From Christiangramia flava JLT2011 (GTDB taxonomy: Bacteria; Bacteroidota; Bacteroidia; Flavobacteriales; Flavobacteriaceae), in assembly GCF_001951155.1 (NCBI RefSeq), contig NZ_CP016359.1, positions 2,566,001-2,630,000 of the forward strand: a DNA stretch of 64,000 nt, given 5' to 3'. Below the pieces are notes generated by a model, which worked only from the letters and a program-made list of their open reading frames with translations, made no database searches and was not told the origin of the DNA. How positions within the stretch are numbered: position 1 is the first letter of the stretch; the number at the start of each line of letters is the position of its first letter. This document shows, piece after piece, positions 17,935 through 25,429 of this stretch. The position numbers and the translations under genes are program-made.

Positions 17935-19983
17935 TTATTTATACGGAAACTGCTGGTTTCGCTGCAACCTGTATCTCAGGGAAAGGCCAAATTCGGTAAA
18001 AGAAAAACCGAGTGCGGTGGCTGAGGCCATGCTGCTGTGATTTCCGAAAAGTCCGCCGCGCCAGCTTTTGCTGAAATCATACAAAAAATTAGCCTGGAAA
18101 CGATAGGTTCCCTGCCGGGCCTGTTCCTCGATGAACTGATATCCCAAAGCGGCGGTCAGGTCGTACTGGAAACGCTGCTCGTTATCTGACTGAACCAGAT
18201 TCAGGAAAATTTCTGCCGACTGGTATTGACCGGGACTGAAATACAGCTTGGGTCGCTGCTCCTGAAAGCTGATGTACTGATAATTGATTCCCAATTTAAG
18301 TTTTTTCAATAACTGGTAATAAAGTGAGGAATAGAGGAGGTTGCGCTGGTTCTCATCGCTCAAAGAACTGGTCTGGAACTGGAAATACCAGCCTAATCCC
18401 AAAAGACTTCGGTAATGATCGCTGATAAAAAAGTGGTTACCAACCAATCTTTGCTGTAGCAGGTCGGCATTGAAATCCTGCACGTCGCGCCGGTAACCCA
18501 GGCTCAAATGATTCCTTCGGAAATAAGCAATTTGGGTGGAGATTTCCCCGATCATGGCGGTGTAAGGATCTTCGGTTTGTGCCTGCATCAAGCCGCCTTT
18601 CAGCTGAAAGGAAACAGGAATAGGCAGTCGATATTCAGCAGCTATGCTCAGCTGGTTCGATTCAGCTGAATTTGGAAGAGCATTATTTTGGGTATTCCGA
18701 TAAGTATAATTTCCGCCGATGGAAAATCTGGAATTTAAAGGCCACTTTACAGTTGTATTCAAACTAACCGACTCATTGTGGCCATTGTCAAAACTGTAAC
18801 GGCTGGTTTCTGAAATTTCGGGTTGATAAAGCTCCTCGATCTTTTCCATTAGTTTTTGGGCGTCGCTCTGGCCGGGAAATAATTTCAGGGTCGCAATACC
18901 GGCATTTTTGGCCGCGGCAATATTGCCATTGGCAAAATAGGCATTGGCCAGCCCCAGGTTCGCATCAAAAGAGGAAGTCTCGGTTCTTAAAATTTCCCGG
19001 TAATCAGCAATGCTGCTGCGGAAATCCCCGGTGTACATCCCGTATGCGGCATGCAGCGCCAGAACCTGATTGGTATTTCCGTAGTTTTCCTGAAGCTGGC
19101 CAATCATTTTTTGCGCTTTTTGATAGCGCGCATTCCACAATAGCGCCTGGACAAGACGCTCCTGCGCCCGCCATACCAAAGTGCCATCTTTTTCAGTTTT
19201 GGATTTCAGAAAGGCATTTTCGGCATGATCGAGCGCTTTATTTTCCTTCTTTTCTTCATGATAACAGAGTGCGATACCCAGGTGCGCCAGGATGCTGTCT
19301 TTGCGCGTCACGGCCATTTCCTTGAATGAATGGATCGCTGAAGAAGTTTCCTTCTGCAACAGGTAAATATTGGCCTGGCTCAGTAAACTCTCCTGGTCGC
19401 CTGGAAATTGCGCAAGGTTCTCCTGTAAAATTTTCAGTGCATTGATATACAGTTTTTCCTGACTCAGGGAATAGGCTTTTCCCAGCCTGATATATTTCAG
19501 GCTGTTGAGTGCGCCCGGATCATCAGTTTGTAGCTGGAGCGCCTTTTGGATCCATTCCTGGGCCGGGCCGTATTTTTTAAGATTGCTAAGGCTGTTCGCA
19601 TAGCCCAGCATTAGCTTAAAATCTGGTTCATTTTCCTGGATCATTTCGGCATAATAATGCTCAGCGGCTTCATAATCTTTGTTCCAGATCAGCGATTCGG
19701 CATAATTCAACTGTACTTCCCGATCTTCAGGATGGTTTTGAAGCAATTTAAGGAAGATCTCTTTCGCTTCGGAAGGACTGGAATCTAATCCCACCGATCT
19801 TCCGTAGCAGATCGTGGCGGTCTTATTTTCAGGGTTTTTCCGAAGGATTTCTGCAAAAAAGCTCTTCGCGCCCGCGAAATCTCCCGCCTCCATTTTTTCA
19901 AAACCCTCGGTCATTTCCTGGGCCCAAATAAACTGCGGCAAAAGTACCAGTAAAGTGAGGTATAATAAGCGTCGTATACACAT
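17935..19983 (-). CDS. Outer-membrane TPR plus beta-barrel protein, putative EPS export porin
   Basis: A 682-residue exported protein. A signal peptide ends near FIWAQ (about residue 21). Residues about 25-385 are repeated helix pairs with TPR-like spacing, for example EKMEAGDFAGAKSFFAEIL, ESLIWNKDYEAAEHYYAEM and ANAYFANGNIAAAKNAGIA. From about residue 400 to the end the sequence switches to alternating polar/aromatic strands and ends SLRYRL plus a short tail, typical of an outer-membrane beta-barrel. TPR scaffold plus barrel is the plan of exopolysaccharide exporters such as PgaA, BcsC and PelB, and of YaiO-type barrels. Divergent flippase and GT genes support an EPS export role. I cannot assign it to a named family with certainty, and it could be an EPS-associated scaffold rather than the pore. 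Confidence 0.78.
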   Translation of the reverse strand: MCIRRLLYLTLLVLLPQFIWAQEMTEGFEKMEAGDFAGAKSFFAEILRKNPENKTATICYGRSVGLDSSPSEAKEIFLKLLQNHPEDREVQLNYAESLIWNKDYEAAEHYYAEMIQENEPDFKLMLGYANSLSNLKKYGPAQEWIQKALQLQTDDPGALNSLKYIRLGKAYSLSQEKLYINALKILQENLAQFPGDQESLLSQANIYLLQKETSSAIHSFKEMAVTRKDSILAHLGIALCYHEEKKENKALDHAENAFLKSKTEKDGTLVWRAQERLVQALLWNARYQKAQKMIGQLQENYGNTNQVLALHAAYGMYTGDFRSSIADYREILRTETSSFDANLGLANAYFANGNIAAAKNAGIATLKLFPGQSDAQKLMEKIEELYQPEISETSRYSFDNGHNESVSLNTTVKWPLNSRFSIGGNYTYRNTQNNALPNSAESNQLSIAAEYRLPIPVSFQLKGGLMQAQTEDPYTAMIGEISTQIAYFRRNHLSLGYRRDVQDFNADLLQQRLVGNHFFISDHYRSLLGLGWYFQFQTSSLSDENQRNLLYSSLYYQLLKKLKLGINYQYISFQEQRPKLYFSPGQYQSAEIFLNLVQSDNEQRFQYDLTAALGYQFIEEQARQGTYRFQANFLYDFSKSWRGGLFGNHSSMASATALGFSFTEFGLSLRYRLQRNQQFPYK

Positions 19984-20030
19984 GGTTGCTGTTGTTGGTT
20001 TTGACTATTGGCAAGTTAAAACCGGAAGGC

Positions 20031-20083
20031 TGATATTTCATCTACAGAAAATGGTCACCCGTCGAAAGGTTTTGATATTTCAT
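20031..20083. repeat. Direct repeat TGATATTTCAT in divergent intergenic region
   Basis: TGATATTTCAT occurs at 20031-20041 and again at 20073-20083, 42 bp apart, inside the 168-bp gap between the outer-membrane TPR protein (-) and the flippase gene (+). The spacing is close to four helical turns, so both copies would face the same side of DNA. The rest of the gap holds no gene, and I see no convincing TTTG-N19-TAnnTTTG promoter on either strand. Confidence 0.35.
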
Positions 20084-20151
20084 TGGAATTCGGAAGATAT
20101 TGCTGCCAGATTCGAGTGGTAAAGTGCTCGGGAAATTAAAAAACCAATACC

Positions 20152-21384
20152 ATGATCGCTTTAAATAGATTGAGAATCAGATCTTTATTTGTTCCTGCAC
20201 GAGTTTTTATGGTCAGCGCCATGCTGGTGAACGCCGGGAATTACCTTTATAACTTACTGCTTAGCCGAATACTGGGCCCGGCCAGGTTTGCTGACGCCGC
20301 TATTCTGGTAACTTTCTTACTGGTCTTATCCTTTGTGGCCATGACGTTGCAATTAACGGTAGCAAAATTTACCGGTAGTTTTGAAGATGGCAGAAAAGAT
20401 ACTTTTTTGTCGCTTGCCCGAAAATGGTCATTATGGACCGGGTTTGTGATCGGCGTGCTGGTTTTTGTACTGGCCGAGTCGCTGGCCGGTTGGTTCCAGA
20501 CAGGCTCTGCGTGGATGTTCCGGATTTTCGCGCTCGGAATTCCCATTTATTTCCTGATGAGCGTGAACCGCGGTAATTTTCAGGGTGAGCAGGAATTCCT
20601 GAAACTCTCTTTTACCTATCAGGCAGAAATGTTCAGCAGGCTGCTACTGAGTTTGCTGTTTCTGGCGGTTTTACCTTTTGGAAGCTCAGAACTGGTCGCC
20701 TTGGGAATTTTCTGCTCGTTTATTCCGGGTTTATTGCCTTATAAAAAATTAAAACTCTCAGCGCTTCCCAAGATGAATATTTCAGAAGTGGCGCACCTGA
20801 AGAAATTCCTGCTGGTAACCGCTTTTTATGAACTCACCCAGATCCTCATCAATAATGGGGACCTGTTACTCGTAAAACATTTTTTTGAAGCGGAAACTGC
20901 CGGCCTTTATGCCTCTGTCGCACTTATTGGTCGTGGCGTTTATTTCGTGGCCTGGATGTTTGTGATGCTGCTCCTGCCGGAAGTTGTGCGATTACAAAGA
21001 CAGGGAAAGAATACCAATGACGTTCTGTTCAAACACCTTTTTAACATCAGTTTACTGGGTGCCGCTATTGTGTTGGTTACCTATATTTTTCCGGAACTCG
21101 TCATTTCGATGCTGTTTGGGGATGCCTATCTGGAAGCCGCAGACATTCTCTGGAAATATGCGCTGGCCAGTTTGCTTTTCGCGCTCGCCAATATTTTTGT
21201 GTATTACTTTTTATCCCTGGACCGTTACGTTCCCGTTCTGTTATCGGGGATCATGGGATTAGTGCAGTTACTGGCCATCAGTTACTGGCATGGCAGCCTG
21301 GCTGCGGTAGTGCATATTCAACTACTGCTGATGGGTGTACTGTTATTGCTGCAGGTGTGGTTTTTCTTCTACCGAAATAAGTAA
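20152..21384 (+). CDS. Polysaccharide flippase-like membrane protein (Wzx/MATE type)
   Basis: A 410-residue inner-membrane protein with about 11-12 hydrophobic segments and the look of the MOP (MVF/MATE/Wzx) exporter superfamily. It opens with helices containing NAGNYLYNLLLSRILGP, the helix-1 pattern typical of Wzx-like flippases, followed by FVAMTLQLTVAKF and repeated pairs of helices with a second-half block LLVKHFFEAETAGLYAS that mirrors the first-half pattern. Wzx proteins move undecaprenyl-linked oligosaccharides across the inner membrane. It is followed after 89 bp by a GT4 glycosyltransferase, and its divergent neighbour is the TPR/beta-barrel protein. The flippase, GT4 and TPR-barrel combination recalls pelG, pelF and pelB by architecture only. 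Confidence 0.8.
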   Translation: MIALNRLRIRSLFVPARVFMVSAMLVNAGNYLYNLLLSRILGPARFADAAILVTFLLVLSFVAMTLQLTVAKFTGSFEDGRKDTFLSLARKWSLWTGFVIGVLVFVLAESLAGWFQTGSAWMFRIFALGIPIYFLMSVNRGNFQGEQEFLKLSFTYQAEMFSRLLLSLLFLAVLPFGSSELVALGIFCSFIPGLLPYKKLKLSALPKMNISEVAHLKKFLLVTAFYELTQILINNGDLLLVKHFFEAETAGLYASVALIGRGVYFVAWMFVMLLLPEVVRLQRQGKNTNDVLFKHLFNISLLGAAIVLVTYIFPELVISMLFGDAYLEAADILWKYALASLLFALANIFVYYFLSLDRYVPVLLSGIMGLVQLLAISYWHGSLAAVVHIQLLLMGVLLLLQVWFFFYRNK

Positions 21385-21391
21385 GTTCCTA

Positions 21392-21425
21392 ACCGAAGCT
21401 TTCCTGCCTTCGGTCGAAGTTTTTA
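21392..21425 (+). terminator. Weak hairpin after flippase gene
   Basis: ACCGAAG (21392-21398) pairs with CTTCGGT (21408-21414), a 7-bp stem with a 9-nt loop, followed a few bases on by TTTTT at 21420-21424. This could be a weak terminator or attenuator between the flippase and GT4 genes, allowing partial read-through. Confidence 0.4.
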
Positions 21426-21473
21426 TTCGGAATACCTTGATAAATAGATATTTACTGAACAAAATTCAATTGT

Positions 21474-22664
21474 ATGAAACTCGCTATTGTTACGGCTTTA
21501 CCACCCAGTAAGGTCACGCTGAATGAATATGGTTTCCACCTCGCCAAACATTTCGCTCAAAAGGAGGAAATCGAAGAACTGATCCTCATCACCGATAAGG
21601 TCCGGGAACCAAGGCATTTTGATTTTGATACTGGCAAGGTAACGCTCATCGAAGCCTGGAAGTTCAACAGTTATAACACCCTTTTTTCAGTTTCAAAAGC
21701 CATCCGCAAGTCGGGTGCTGATGCGGTGCTGTTCAACCTGCAATTCATGAAATTTGGGGATAAAAAGGTTCCCGCTGCGCTGGGACTGATGCTTCCCATG
21801 ATGTGCAGGTTCCAGGGTATTCCGAGCATTACTTTGCTGCATAATATTCTGGAGCAGGTGGATCTTGGACAAGCTGGTTTTACGGAAAACCGAATTCTGA
21901 AATTCCTTTTTAACCAGATTGGGACTTTCCTGACGCGCCTTATTTTGCAGTCGGATAGAGTGGCGCTGACCATCGGGAAGTATGTAGAAATCATTTCCGC
22001 AAAATATCAGGCAAAAAATGTGATTCTAATGTCTCACGGCTCTTTTGAAACCCCGCCAGCTCCAGATTTTGATATTCCTGAAGGCCCCAAAAAGGTAATG
22101 TGTTTTGGCAAATTCGGCACGTATAAGAGAGTGGAACTGATGATTGAAGCCGTGGAAGAATTGCGGCAGCGAACGAACCTGGATCTGGAGATTGTCATTG
22201 CCGGAACTGATAGCCCCAATACGCCGGGTTATCTTCAGGAGATGAAAGAAAAGTACGCGATGGTCCAAAATATCGAGTTTACCGGATATGTAGCAGAAGA
22301 AGAGGTGCCGAAAGTTTTTACTGAAAGTGCTGTGGTTGTTTTTCCCTATACGGCAACAACCGGCAGTTCCGGGGTTTTGCACCAGGCAGGAAGCTATGGG
22401 AAAGCAGTGGTAATGCCTAATTTGGGCGATCTCGCGCTGCTGGTGGAAGAAGAGGGCTATGCAGGAGAATTTTTCGAACCTGGAAATGTTGCTTCTTTAG
22501 CCAGGTCGCTGGAAAATATCCTGAAAAATGAAGAATATCGCAGAAGCCTGGGAGAAAAGAATTATGCGGCCGCCTGTAGTTTACCGATGGAAACGATCGC
22601 CCAAATGTATCTCGAAGAATTTAAATCATTACGGAAACAGAAACTCAAGATAAAATATGTTTAA
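21474..22664 (+). CDS. Glycosyltransferase family 4 (GT-B)
   Basis: A 396-residue retaining glycosyltransferase with the two-domain GT-B layout. The N-terminal domain begins MKLAIVTALPPSKVTLNEYG and holds the acceptor-side loops. The C-terminal domain contains KVMCFGKFGTYKRVELMIEA (the GT4 K/R-rich donor loop), NIEFTGYVAEEEVPKVF, VVFPYTATTGSSGVLHQAG and EGYAGEFFEPGN, the last being the E-x7-E-like donor-binding region. It probably adds one sugar to a lipid-linked EPS unit in the cytoplasm. Donor sugar is unknown. It lies downstream of the flippase gene in the same direction and ends at a strong bidirectional terminator shared with the convergent GH5-like gene. Confidence 0.85.
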   Translation: MKLAIVTALPPSKVTLNEYGFHLAKHFAQKEEIEELILITDKVREPRHFDFDTGKVTLIEAWKFNSYNTLFSVSKAIRKSGADAVLFNLQFMKFGDKKVPAALGLMLPMMCRFQGIPSITLLHNILEQVDLGQAGFTENRILKFLFNQIGTFLTRLILQSDRVALTIGKYVEIISAKYQAKNVILMSHGSFETPPAPDFDIPEGPKKVMCFGKFGTYKRVELMIEAVEELRQRTNLDLEIVIAGTDSPNTPGYLQEMKEKYAMVQNIEFTGYVAEEEVPKVFTESAVVVFPYTATTGSSGVLHQAGSYGKAVVMPNLGDLALLVEEEGYAGEFFEPGNVASLARSLENILKNEEYRRSLGEKNYAAACSLPMETIAQMYLEEFKSLRKQKLKIKYV

Positions 22665-22671
22665 GGAAACC

Positions 22672-22700
22672 AAAAAGTCCGCTCGAATGCGGACTTTTTT
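22672..22700. terminator. Bidirectional intrinsic terminator
   Basis: AAAAAGTCCGC (22672-22682) and GCGGACTTTTT (22689-22699) form a perfect 11-bp stem with a TCGAAT loop. The T-run to 22700 serves the GT4 gene on +, and the A-run on the left gives a T-run on - for the GH5-like gene, whose stop codon overlaps the right arm. Confidence 0.9.
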
Positions 22701-24252
22701 ATTGCTTATGAATTACGCAGAAGCTCGCTTTAGGGGTTCCCTGCGCATCGATAACGCCAAAATGTTTTTGCTTGGCTTTTCGCCATACTTGCTTTCCAAC
22801 TACTGAATTAGGGATTTCTTTAAAATCATACAGTGTCCAGAACAGGCTGTAAAGTTGCTCTTCTTCTAAGACTTCGTTCATGGCTGCATAATACTCCTGC
22901 TGATCTTCTTCGGTGTTGCCGAAGGGATCCCAGAATCCTTTATAACTCGACAAACCAAACTCCTCCAGTATGAGAGGTTTTTGCACTTTCTTCCGAAGAT
23001 TCTTGAGTTCTCCGGAAAGTGCTTCAGGTTTCCCATAATAATGAAAACTCAAAAGGTCCATATTTTCCTGAAGCAGGCTGGCATTTTGAGGCTTTCCCCA
23101 GCCAATGGTAACCAGGTGATTGGGATCGGCCTGCTTCACCTCGCGACTCAGATGCTTCAGCCAGTTTAAGATGCGGATCTTTCCGCGGGAATCAAAATCC
23201 AGGTCCGGTTCATTTTTCAGGTCCCAGGCGAGTATCGCGGTATGATCTTTAAAATGCCGGGTAATTTGCCTCGCGTGGGCATAGGTGAAATTCCAGTCTG
23301 TTACCGAGTAATCTCCGTAAAAATCGAAAAGGGTCACGATCACTTTCAGGGAGTGTTTATCTGCCAGGTCTAACAGAGTTGCCAGTTTTTCCAGTTTTTC
23401 GGGCAGTACATGTTCTTTTCCGAAGTCTTCATATTGAAGAAAAATCCGAATCGTGTTCAAACCCAGTTGCGAAATAATCTGAAGGTCCTGATCGATCTCC
23501 TCTTGGCTGAAATGTAGCCCGAAAGTATCCCAGGCGCCGTCTTTCGGGTAGTAATTAACGCCTTTCAGCTTAAATTCTTCCTTCCACCAGTAAAGCTTGC
23601 CATCGCGAATTTTCCAGGTACTGATAGCCGGTTTTCTCGGGGCTGGGGTTTGCTGGGCTTCTTCCCTGACCATATGTCTCACGCGCCAGTAGCCGTCTTC
23701 CAGTAACATCAACACCTCGTAACGGGAAGTATCCATGCTGGTAGCGATCAGTTCCTCATTGAGAAAACTTTCCTGGTAAGTGACCACATTTTCATCGGTA
23801 AAACTCACCAACTGCCCGTCTGTGCTATAAAAATTCAGTTTGGGTTGATGGTAGAGGCTGGTAGATTTGATCACCACCCCGGTCTTTTTGTTGAATTCCA
23901 CATTTTTCAGCAGGTTCACGCGTGCACTGTCCGTAAAATAATCAGCGATGCCATCCTGCGATAGGTGATTCAGGGCGAAGTTTCGCACCTGCCAGGAATG
24001 CAGGTAATCCCTTTCGATCTTCTGAAGGTTGGGCGATTCCATTTTTCGGCCTTCATAATTGCTCGTATCCCAGGCTATTTTAGGCCGGTAAGATGTCTCA
24101 TTCCGCTTGCCGGAGTGGAAGATGCTGCTTTTATCGGCACCGCTATTCAGGAAACCCAGCACCGAACTGAGCCCGAAAATGATCATGGCGTTGACCGCCA
24201 GAAAACTGAAGATCAAAATTCCTCTGTACATATTTTTACTTGGTTTTTTCAT
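22699..24252 (-). CDS. Membrane-anchored GH5-like glycoside hydrolase
   Basis: A 517-residue protein with one N-terminal membrane helix (about residues 10-33, RGILIFSFLAVNAMIIFG) and the rest outside the cytoplasm. Residues about 70-190 form an NTF2-like alpha+beta domain (WQVRNFALNHL, DGYWRVRHMVRE). The TIM barrel follows from about 215 with KLKGVNYYP, LGLNTIRIFLQYEDFG, acid/base Glu348 in AWDLKNEPD and nucleophile candidate Glu431 in LILEEFGLSS, the clan GH-A pattern. It may trim or release the EPS made by this locus, as many EPS clusters carry a hydrolase. The ATG at 24252 is used because it opens with MKKPSKN before the helix; the longer reading to 24354 only overlaps the upstream gene. 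It overlaps that gene by 17 bp. Confidence 0.8.
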   Translation of the reverse strand: MKKPSKNMYRGILIFSFLAVNAMIIFGLSSVLGFLNSGADKSSIFHSGKRNETSYRPKIAWDTSNYEGRKMESPNLQKIERDYLHSWQVRNFALNHLSQDGIADYFTDSARVNLLKNVEFNKKTGVVIKSTSLYHQPKLNFYSTDGQLVSFTDENVVTYQESFLNEELIATSMDTSRYEVLMLLEDGYWRVRHMVREEAQQTPAPRKPAISTWKIRDGKLYWWKEEFKLKGVNYYPKDGAWDTFGLHFSQEEIDQDLQIISQLGLNTIRIFLQYEDFGKEHVLPEKLEKLATLLDLADKHSLKVIVTLFDFYGDYSVTDWNFTYAHARQITRHFKDHTAILAWDLKNEPDLDFDSRGKIRILNWLKHLSREVKQADPNHLVTIGWGKPQNASLLQENMDLLSFHYYGKPEALSGELKNLRKKVQKPLILEEFGLSSYKGFWDPFGNTEEDQQEYYAAMNEVLEEEQLYSLFWTLYDFKEIPNSVVGKQVWRKAKQKHFGVIDAQGTPKASFCVIHKQ

Positions 24253-25429
24253 AATATGGATTCTGCTGAATCTGGGTTTTTCCCAAAACTGAAATTTTGA
24301 TCGTTTTCGATTGGCTGGCATGCGCCGGCGGTAACTCGAATGTAGCAAAACCATCTTTAGTTTGGGCCTTTAAAATGAACTGGCTATGGCTATCTCGAAC
24401 CTCCACGGTCACCCCGTCACTGACCAATTGCCCCAGGAAACTGCGCAATGGTCCAGCCTGAAATTGTCTTTTTTCCAGTTTTTGAACACTAAAACCTTTT
24501 AAGACAGGACGAAATTCAAAATCTATCACTCCGCTTTTGGCCATTTCTTCCACAAACGCCTGGATCTGATATTTTCCGGGAATCTCGGGATGCAAAATTT
24601 CAGCGGTAGCGTAACCGTCAACAGAATTTCCTGTGGTTTTCAGCATTGCACCAGTAGGTTCGCGCATGATGAAAGTTACAGCCGTCCCGTCGCTGACCTT
24701 ATTTCCGAAGGCGTCTTTTAAAATGGAAGTTCTGAGACGGCTTACCGAATTGCCATCAGCGTATGGATGAGGTGGAAGGATTTCAACAGAAAAATCCACC
24801 GGTCTGGCCGGGTAAATTTCAGCAACCAGTTCCCCGGTCTGAACTGATTCGTTTTTTGCCGCCAGGTAAACCTTCCCGGTTTTTTTTCGGGCGGTCACCA
24901 GTTTCCATTGTAATTGGTTTTGCTGTTTTAGACTGTTTTCTTCCGATTGGTCTTTAAAAAATTCTTCGGAAGAAAGCGGCACCTGCACCTGGATATTATC
25001 AAAATCATCAGTAGGCAGGGCGACGAGCATGGCGTGATCACCGGTTCCTGCTTCCAGGCTTCGCGGACCAAAGTAACTTTCGATCAGCCGAGTATTTTCC
25101 GCTGCTTGAATAAGGATGTTTCCGGATCTTTCAGAGTGCGCGTTCCGTAATTTCCAGCTTAAAATGCCCATTTTTCTACTCATGAATTCCGGCACCTGGA
25201 AATGATATGTCCCTGCTGTTATTTGCGGTTTCAGGATGGTACTGCCATAGGAATTCTGAAGAAGCAACCTGGATTCTACGGAAATTCCGCTGAAATGCAA
25301 TTGTAAAGCCTGGCCTGCGACCGAGCTTGAAGGGATGTGTTCCTTTGTGCTCCGGGCAGCTGGTGGTTGCTGCAGGAACGAGAGGAAGCAAAGGCTGATT
25401 AACAGGAGGCTGAAATGTCTTTTTCTCAT
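24236..25429 (-). CDS. Exported Ig-like domain protein, EPS locus, function unknown
   Basis: A 397-residue exported protein; the signal peptide covers about residues 1-26 (LLLISLCFLSF). I do not recognise a full-length family. Residues about 205-300 resemble bacterial Ig-like (invasin/BIG) domains: VSRLRTSILKDAFGNKVSDG, TAVTFIMREP, DGYATAEILHPEIPGKYQI. A second beta-rich stretch at about 310-390 (DGVTVEVRDSHSQF, DGFATFELPP) repeats the pattern. The N-terminal part is also beta-rich. It starts 4 bp inside the end of the 1025-residue membrane protein gene and overlaps the GH5-like gene by 17 bp, so these three are one translationally coupled operon. It may be a periplasmic or surface partner for polymer assembly. 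Confidence 0.75.
   Translation of the reverse strand: MRKRHFSLLLISLCFLSFLQQPPAARSTKEHIPSSSVAGQALQLHFSGISVESRLLLQNSYGSTILKPQITAGTYHFQVPEFMSRKMGILSWKLRNAHSERSGNILIQAAENTRLIESYFGPRSLEAGTGDHAMLVALPTDDFDNIQVQVPLSSEEFFKDQSEENSLKQQNQLQWKLVTARKKTGKVYLAAKNESVQTGELVAEIYPARPVDFSVEILPPHPYADGNSVSRLRTSILKDAFGNKVSDGTAVTFIMREPTGAMLKTTGNSVDGYATAEILHPEIPGKYQIQAFVEEMAKSGVIDFEFRPVLKGFSVQKLEKRQFQAGPLRSFLGQLVSDGVTVEVRDSHSQFILKAQTKDGFATFELPPAHASQSKTIKISVLGKTQIQQNPYYEKTK

Noticed and set aside
17935..24354. Assignment of the exporter block as a true pel operon
   Set aside because: Only the architecture agrees; protein lengths and missing PelC, PelD and PelE argue against it without profile support.
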